Notes under the pieces: model-generated
Seen by the model: only the letters and a program-made list of their open reading frames with translations
What the model was told of the DNA's origin: nothing
Databases searched by the model: none
Assembly: GCF_003573695.1 (NCBI RefSeq)
Contig: NC_039364.1
Span: 232,989,656 to 233,053,655 of the forward strand
Direction: 5' to 3'
From: Papaver somniferum
Lineage: Eukaryota; Streptophyta; Magnoliopsida; Ranunculales; Papaveraceae
DNA length: 64,000 bases
Made by a program: the position numbers and the translations under genes
Shown here: positions 57,859-64,000 of the stretch, piece by piece
Numbering within the stretch: the stretch's first letter is position 1
Layout: every line of letters begins with the position of its first letter

Positions 57859-59017
57859 TGATTAAGATTTTTAATAGTCGTTGTTGTAAATAGGATTCGA
57901 ACTCTAAGATTTATAAAGATTAAATTTAAAGGTTTAATAAAATTATATACAAAAATATTAACAAAGTGGCGAGAGGTAACCAAGACACTAGATTCCACTA
58001 TTATGCAAAATTGAATGATACATATTTCAAAACTCTATTCATTCTTAAGTCCTCTTTTATCTTTAATTCACTATCAATCATACGAATTCTCAAACATTAT
58101 TTGTAAACCTTAAGCATAGATTATCAAGAGATTTAACCAAGCATAACCTATCAAACTGAATGACATATAATTAAGACAATCATTCAAATAATTTAAAACT
58201 CTGCAAAAGCAGCGATTAAGTGAATTATAAAATAAGAGAAAATGAAATATTTACCCATTTATGTTGCGTAAATAGCTTCCTCCATTGCCTTGGTTACGAG
58301 GGAATTAGTTCATCATGGAAAACACGCTCAAAATATATTTTTATAGCTCATTTGGTGTTTACAAAGAACAAAAAGGGAGCAAAATAATATAAAACATTGA
58401 TTTTCTTTTCTCTCCTCCCCCACCAAAAACTCACCCCAAAATGTGCTCTCTAGCTCTCTATTTATACACACAAATACACATCACTCACATATATTCTTCC
58501 ATAACTCCAAAATCTTCTTCTTTTTAATTAAAAATATCTTCAGGAATTTTTTCTTCTCTTTATTCTATATATTTCTTTATTAAACCCATATCTTCTTTAA
58601 TTCGCAGAATAAAATCCAAGATAAAATCTTCTAAGGATATCTTTCTTGTTTAATACAAGATAACTTCCTTTTCTTCAAAATTTCATGTTTGTAAGGCAAG
58701 AAGATATTCTTATATTAAAGATAATAAATCCTTTAACGTTGAAACCAAAATTTCCCGCCAATTTTTCTTTGCAAAACAAGGAAGAAGATGGAGTCTCCTT
58801 AACCAGTGATGGGGTGTGATTAGCAGTTGGCTCCCTGGGGTGCCCCTTATCCAAAACCGAGAGTCCGAATAACATCCAACATTTCGAGCTGAATTTTCCA
58901 AAAATGTTTATTCCCCAAAAATACCTACAAACACACAAAACACCAAAATAAGCACAAATTCGAGTACCAACAATACAGAAAATTAAGGACAACTTAGACA
59001 CAAAAATGTGTCAATCA
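57859..59017 (-). repeat. 3' LTR of element B
   Basis: 1,159 bp. On the minus strand it begins TGATTGACACATTTTTGTGT and ends ...CTTAATCA. It matches 62881-64000 at very high identity. Confidence 0.9.
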
Positions 59018-60126
59018 AATACCCCCAAACTTATTATTTGCTAGTCCTCGAGCAAATCTAATCTAGAAAATAAAATGACTACACTTAGCACGTGTTGCAA
59101 GCCGTTAAACCACTAGGTGGCCCTAGTGGCGGAGTGTTTTCTCCGGAGGGTTTACCAGAGGTGTACCCACAAAACCTTTATACTCCAAACCCTACCTATC
59201 TACCCAGAACCTTGGAAGGAACTAAAGAATCTCCTTGGTTAGCATACAATCATTGACTATAGGAGGAAGTACCCTGATGCGAAATTCCAATTGTTGTACA
59301 CGAGTTTGCACTCAAGCATACTAAAATTCATATAAAGTGACAGAGCTCTACTCAGATAGTTTCTGGACATCATAACCGGAGTCAACCAATCACATGGAAA
59401 GATTAAGAAGATGGATAAAGAGAAAAACGTAGACATTGACTAAGGTGAACCTATCTTAATGGACTGAGATACCGGTCTGACTAATATCAACACAACTGGC
59501 ATATATAAGGGAACCAGTAGTCGATAATCCTAACTCTAGGTCAACACAACTGGCATATACAAGGGTTCCAGTGGTTGAATTTATTGAATTTATTCCGGTT
59601 GGTCTGATGGTCTGGTCTTTTTTTTTTTTTTGGTGTATCTCAGTCACTCTATTTCACCCTAGTAATGGTAAAAAGGTAAAAAGAAAAAGAAGTGATCAGG
59701 ATTCTTTCGATGTTTCCATCACGAGATATGGAAAAACTACCATGTTTTTTGTTTTTAATTCTAACATCTGAGCTCTGTGTTTTTATGAATAGACTCTTTA
59801 GATGTTTCCATCTAATCAGATTGGTTCATCAACTCCTATAACCAAGATGTTCCCATCCACTTAGATTGGTTAGTGCAAACCTTAATAGGCATAAATTTCT
59901 AGGCTCTGGAGTTTAATAATTGCTACTAAAAAGTTTCTCCCATATCCCCAAACTTAAATCTAACATTTTCCTCAATGTTCTAAATATAATATTAAAAGCA
60001 TGAACAAGGAGAAACAGTTACCATTTGAAGCAAAAGATTTAAGGAAAGATATTACCTTGTTGCATGGGAATGGGTTACCTCCCAAGAAGTGCTAAGTTTA
60101 AAGTCTTCAGCCAGACTAGGAAAGGA
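59018..60126 (-). other. 3' noncoding region and polypurine tract of element B
   Basis: Has the terminal tract (59018-59035, minus strand AATAAGTTTGGGGGTATT), an inner tract near 59945, and the blocks shared with 54960-56020, including the ACCAGAGG/GGCGGAGTG region near 59130-59170. Confidence 0.6.
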
Positions 60127-61862
60127 TTAGTCACTCGAATCATAAAGTAACAGTCGGAATAACTGTGGGTCTTCTAAACCAAATAGAGATGACCAAAGAA
60201 AACTGCAATGAACCAAGAAAATGAACAAGACTAGCAAGCCCTTACCTAGTTTCTTGATTAAGAAATTTATATCTAATTGTGGTTCAGGTTCAGGTTCAGG
60301 TTCTATGAAAGGGTCTAAATAAAATATTTTCATTGGCTGCGTTTCTTCATAGGTGGGATCCGAATCATTAGGTCTGAGAGTATGGAAAAACTTAAATAAG
60401 AATTTAGAAGCACATAATAATAACATAAATAATTGAGGATCCTCTAAGTCAATCAGATTTGACTTACATAATTGACCACAGTGAGAGTAGTGGTCATTCT
60501 TAAGCAAATGTGTCGATTCTAATTTCCTAAAGAATTTAGGTTTAGTCTCATAACTTAATATTCGACACATTTGAAATATAAACGTTCCCACATTTGGAAG
60601 AAAATTATTTGGTGGGAAAACAAAGTCAATCTGGGGATCATATCCTGGGCAAACCACATCAACCCGAGGATGGGTTTCTAACGACTGAACTTCTTCCTGG
60701 ACATAATTAGGTTCGGGAAAACGAGTATGAAGGTAATCTTGTAAAATGGTCGAGGAACAAATATCAAGTCCTAAGTTAGGGGACTTTCTGAGAGTTAAAG
60801 TTAAGGCACTAGGAAGGTGATAATCACCCCCAAACTTAGGGTATTCAGTGTCTCTAGCTAGACTAGTCACAATCTCCCTAATTTATGGACCATTAGATTG
60901 TTGAAAATGGTCAATTAAATCTTCTAAGTTATTACCAGGTAGTGCATCTTTATTCATCTCTACGGGTCTATCTTCTTCGTCTAAGACTATTGTTTCTAAG
61001 TCGCTAGACTCTAAAACAGCATTTTCGGAATAAACCCGTTCCTCTAAACCACTATCGGCTTTGTAATCAAAAGGAAAAACTACATCGTCTAAAACGGTGT
61101 TATCCCTAATCAAATCCTCGTCCTTTTGAATAGGTGAATAATCATAAAATTATTTGGATTTGAACTAGAAATAATATAATCATTATAAAGCTCAATTGGA
61201 TTAATAGATTCCTGATCACTATGCCTACATATTTCAGATTTTTCATTACTACTATCCTCATCATCATAATAGTACGAAGATGATTGAACCTTATCTAAAT
61301 AAGTAGTGTCTTTTATTCTAACCTCGTCCTCTTAATTAGGAAAATATTCGCTATTGATATCAAGGGTAGAATTAGAAACACTATTTTGGAAATTTAGATT
61401 ATTTCGAGCAGCATTAGCCAACTGTTCATTTTCTGCCTCTAGACGTGCCTGAATTTCACTGAGCATAACACTTATATATTCACCCCTCTCGTTTATCATC
61501 TCAGAGTACCGTGTACACTCTTCTTTTGAACTATTCATTGCAACTAAACGTTTATACGTCCTTTCAATCTGTTGCTGGGTCTCTTCTAGAGAAGGAACAT
61601 GTTCAGAAATATCATAATCAGGACTAGTTTTTAAGTAATTTTCCAAAAACGAGTAACTAGTACTACAATGTTCCTGATTTTCTTGCTCGTAAGACCAATT
61701 CGCGTATGGATAGTAATTGGCCTCACCATGGTATGAACCATAACCTTGAAAAGGTTGGCGTTCCCAACTACTATTCCCATCATGGTCATAAAACTGATGA
61801 TGTCCATATTCAAATTCAGGTCGATACTCATTGTATTGGCTTCTATCATACCAGTTTGACAT
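60127..61862 (-). pseudogene. Family-specific accessory protein of element B, two stops and one frameshift
   Basis: Same order as in element A: MSNWYDRSQYNEYRPEFEYG start, acidic middle, GGDYHLPSALTLTLRKSPN, a longer EPEPEPEP run, and the hydrophobic LVLFIFLVHCSFLWSSLFG near the end. It has an extra coiled region (EETQQQIERTYKRLVAMNSS to ARLEAENEQLANA) absent from A. Stops lie after YFPN (61332) and before IREIVTS (60880), and one base is lost near 61150. EDPQLF also recurs on both sides of the hydrophobic segment. Confidence 0.65.
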
Positions 61863-62267
61863 TCTTAATTGCAAGGGAATTCTAAACAATCACAAACAAT
61901 GCTGACTCGACCAAATAAAACCTATAGAATCTAGCAAACAAAAAGCATGATGGCTCCACTTAGATTGTTTTCTAGACCAGCTTCTATTCCTTCGAAAGGG
62001 AATTCGTTACAATTTGAGCAAACCCCTCTGGAATCAATCTGAGCTAATGTAAGTGAAACAGAGACGAGGGAAGCTCAATGGATCTTTGATACCCAAGGCC
62101 TCACCGGCATTACAAGGCGGCACGTTTCAACTTACAGAAACCTTCATGAACTTCAAAGTATGCTTAAAGAGCAACCAATATCTTTCGAAAGATTTTCCTA
62201 CCAAGCTCGTTACCCTATCGGTCTCGTTCTAATCAAATTTTAAGCTTGGGTTCCTGTTGGGTTTCGT

Positions 62268-62553
62268 TTTCCTAAGGCGGGAAAGAAGGGAACGGTGATG
62301 AAATCCGAACCCTTATCTTATATGGCCAGTTCTTGCCCTTTACTAGGAAATTAAAGCAGCCGGTTCAGTCCTCAACATATAATCACCTTAAGGCAGACAG
62401 TAAATCCGCTGACAGGAAATTCGCGGGTGTTTAGAAGTTTACCTCCCGTACCAGACGGGCGAAGAACCGTTGTAGTCGACTCGGGCCATTGACTCCGGTG
62501 TCAGTGTGCGAACCCGAGGGGCCGAGACGATATTGTAATCGTCGTCCTTCCCT
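62268..62553 (-). promoter_or_regulatory. Conserved GC-rich leader block of element B
   Basis: Counterpart of 52509-52800 with about the same length and only scattered differences. It includes the same short open frame (DDDYNIVSAPRVRTL). Confidence 0.5.
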
Positions 62554-62858
62554 GCAAACAATTTATATTTAAATTTTTTTATAACCCTTCTGTAGGGTTT
62601 AAAATTAAAATAATTGTCCCGATTGTCCAAACAAAAGAAATAATTACAAAAAAAAAATGGAAAGTCTCTTAAAAAAAATAATTCTCTATTTTTTCGCTCT
62701 TTTTTTTGCTTTGTCTTTTTTCCTTCTCCTTTAGCTTTAAGATTTGATTCCAAGGTCTTTAGTATCCAACTTCAAACCTGTAATACAAAGACACACCAAA
62801 GAGACGTAAAAAGAACAAATGGAATAATAAAAACCTAAAAATTCTACCTAAGCACAAA

Positions 62859-62876
62859 TCCGCGTCGGCGGCGCCA
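62859..62876 (-). other. Diverged primer binding site of element B
   Basis: Minus strand TGGCGCCGCCGACGCGGA, with several mismatches to the perfect tRNA-Asp site of element A; four bases after the LTR. Confidence 0.65.
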
Positions 62877-62880
62877 AAAA

Positions 62881-64000
62881 TGATTAATATTTTTAATAGT
62901 CGTTGTTGTAAATAGGATTCGAACTCTAAGATTTGTGAAGATTAAATGTAAAGGTTTGATAAAATTATATACAACAATATTAACAAAGTGGCGAGAGGTA
63001 ACCAAGACACTAAATTCCACTATTATGCAAAACTGAATGATACATATTTCAAAACTCTAACTTAAGTCCTCTTTTATCTTTAATTCACTATCAATCATAC
63101 AAATTCTCAAACATTATTTGTAAACCTTAAGCATAGATTATCCAGAGATTTAACCAAGCATAACCTATCAAACTGAATGACAAATAATTAAGACAATCAT
63201 TCAAACAATTTAAAACTCTGCAAAAGCAGCGATTAAGTGAATTATAAAAGAAGAGAAAATGAAATAGTTACCCATTTATGTTGCGTAAATATCTTCCACC
63301 ATTGCCTTGGTTACGAGGGAATTAGTTCATCATGGAAAACACGCTCAAAATATATTTTTATAGCTCATTTGGTGTTTACAAAGAACAAAAAGGGAGCAAA
63401 ATAATATAAAACATTGATTTTATTTTCTCTCCTCCCCCACCAAAAACTCACCCCAAAATGTGCTCTCTTGCTCTCTATTTATACACACAAATACACATCA
63501 CTCACATATATTCTTCCATAACTCCAAAATCTTCTTCTTTTTAATTAAAAATATCTTCAGGAATTTTTCCTTCTCCTTATTCTATATATTTCTTTTCTAA
63601 ACCCATATCTTCTTTAATTCGCAGAATAAAATCCAAGATAAAATCTTCTAAGGATATCTTTCTTGTTTAATACAAGATAACTTCCTTTTTCTTTAAAATT
63701 TCATGTTTGTAAGGCAAGAAGATATTCTTATATTAAAGATAATAAATCCTTTAACGTTGAAACCAAATTTCCCGCCAATTTTTCTTTTCAAAACAAGGAA
63801 GAAGATGGAGTCTCCTTAACCAGTGATGGGGTGTGATTAGCAGTTGGCTCCCTGGGGTGCCCCTTATCCAAAACCGAGAGTCCGAATAACATCCAACATT
63901 TCGAGCTGAATTTTCCAAAAATGTTTATTCCCCAAAAATACCTACAAACACACAAAACACCAAAATAAGCACAAATTCGAGTACCAACAATACAGAAAAT
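62881..64000 (-). repeat. 5' LTR of element B (cut by window edge)
   Basis: Matches 57859-58981. The last base of the window corresponds to 58981, so about 37 bp of the LTR are missing. Confidence 0.9.

Larger units (their letters stand above)
57859..64000 (-). mobile_element. Athila-like element B, complete except for the window edge
   Basis: LTRs at 57859-59017 and 62881 to beyond 64000 (about 40 bp missing). On the minus strand: 5' LTR, diverged tRNA-Asp PBS, conserved leader, accessory ORF, 3' region, AATAAGTTTGGGGGTATT tract, 3' LTR. The LTRs differ only at scattered positions, so insertion is fairly recent. No gag or pol. The left flank is ATATA; the other side is outside the window. 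Confidence 0.88.

Noticed and set aside
1..64000. tRNA or rRNA genes
   Set aside because: The tRNA-like words seen (TGGCGCC..., TGGTATCA...) are primer binding sites only; no cloverleaf or rRNA sequence was recognised.

Overview
The window looks like a repeat-rich, AT-rich stretch of a eudicot nuclear genome. Genes have introns, LTR retrotransposons use plant tRNA primer sites, and plant-specific domains occur (plant mobile domain, plant INCENP, ARABIDILLO). A basal eudicot such as a poppy relative would fit, but the sequence alone does not prove this. No rRNA, tRNA, CRISPR or bacterial-type operon was seen. Three runs of N (11936-12092, 33785-34117, 52222-52333) are assembly gaps.

Layout. 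1-7397: a non-autonomous Ty3/gypsy (Tat-like) element lying on the minus strand, with LTRs at both ends, a broken gag, two tandem-repeat arrays and an antisense plant-mobile-domain gene with its own TATA box and introns; pol is absent. 7398-14945: fragments of one Copia LTR family in both orientations plus two truncated LINE tails. 14946-24560: the only plausible host gene, a C-terminal INCENP (inner centromere protein) gene on the minus strand at 18235-20192, inside a set of about four tandemly duplicated flanking units. 25088-25818: a small TIR element with a hairpin pair. 26150-27960: a broken ARABIDILLO (armadillo-repeat) pseudogene with a 5'-UTR-like region. 28350-29301: a TRIM-like LTR pair and a LINE tail. 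30625-34467: a MULE-like element with a 32-bp hairpin array and a GGT minisatellite. 34468-41632: an old Copia LTR and internal remnant invaded by a short LTR element (36477-38723) and a 1,035-bp TIR element (38907-39941, 8-bp TSD).

41633-57293 is a three-level nest: an old Copia-type LTR, cut by a gag-only Copia element (41954-56148, TSD AGGGA), whose right LTR is cut by an Athila-like element (50422-56040, TSD CTTAG). This last insertion has a 5' LTR and a polypurine tract but no 3' LTR. A second, two-LTR member of the same Athila-like family lies inverted at 57859 to beyond 64000.

Taken together, every LTR element here keeps cis signals (LTR, PBS, PPT) and a structural or accessory ORF, but none has a recognisable protease, reverse transcriptase or integrase. 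They must have moved with enzymes supplied elsewhere. The most unusual points are the one-LTR insertion with a target duplication, the antisense plant-mobile-domain gene, and the hairpin mini-arrays carried by TIR elements.
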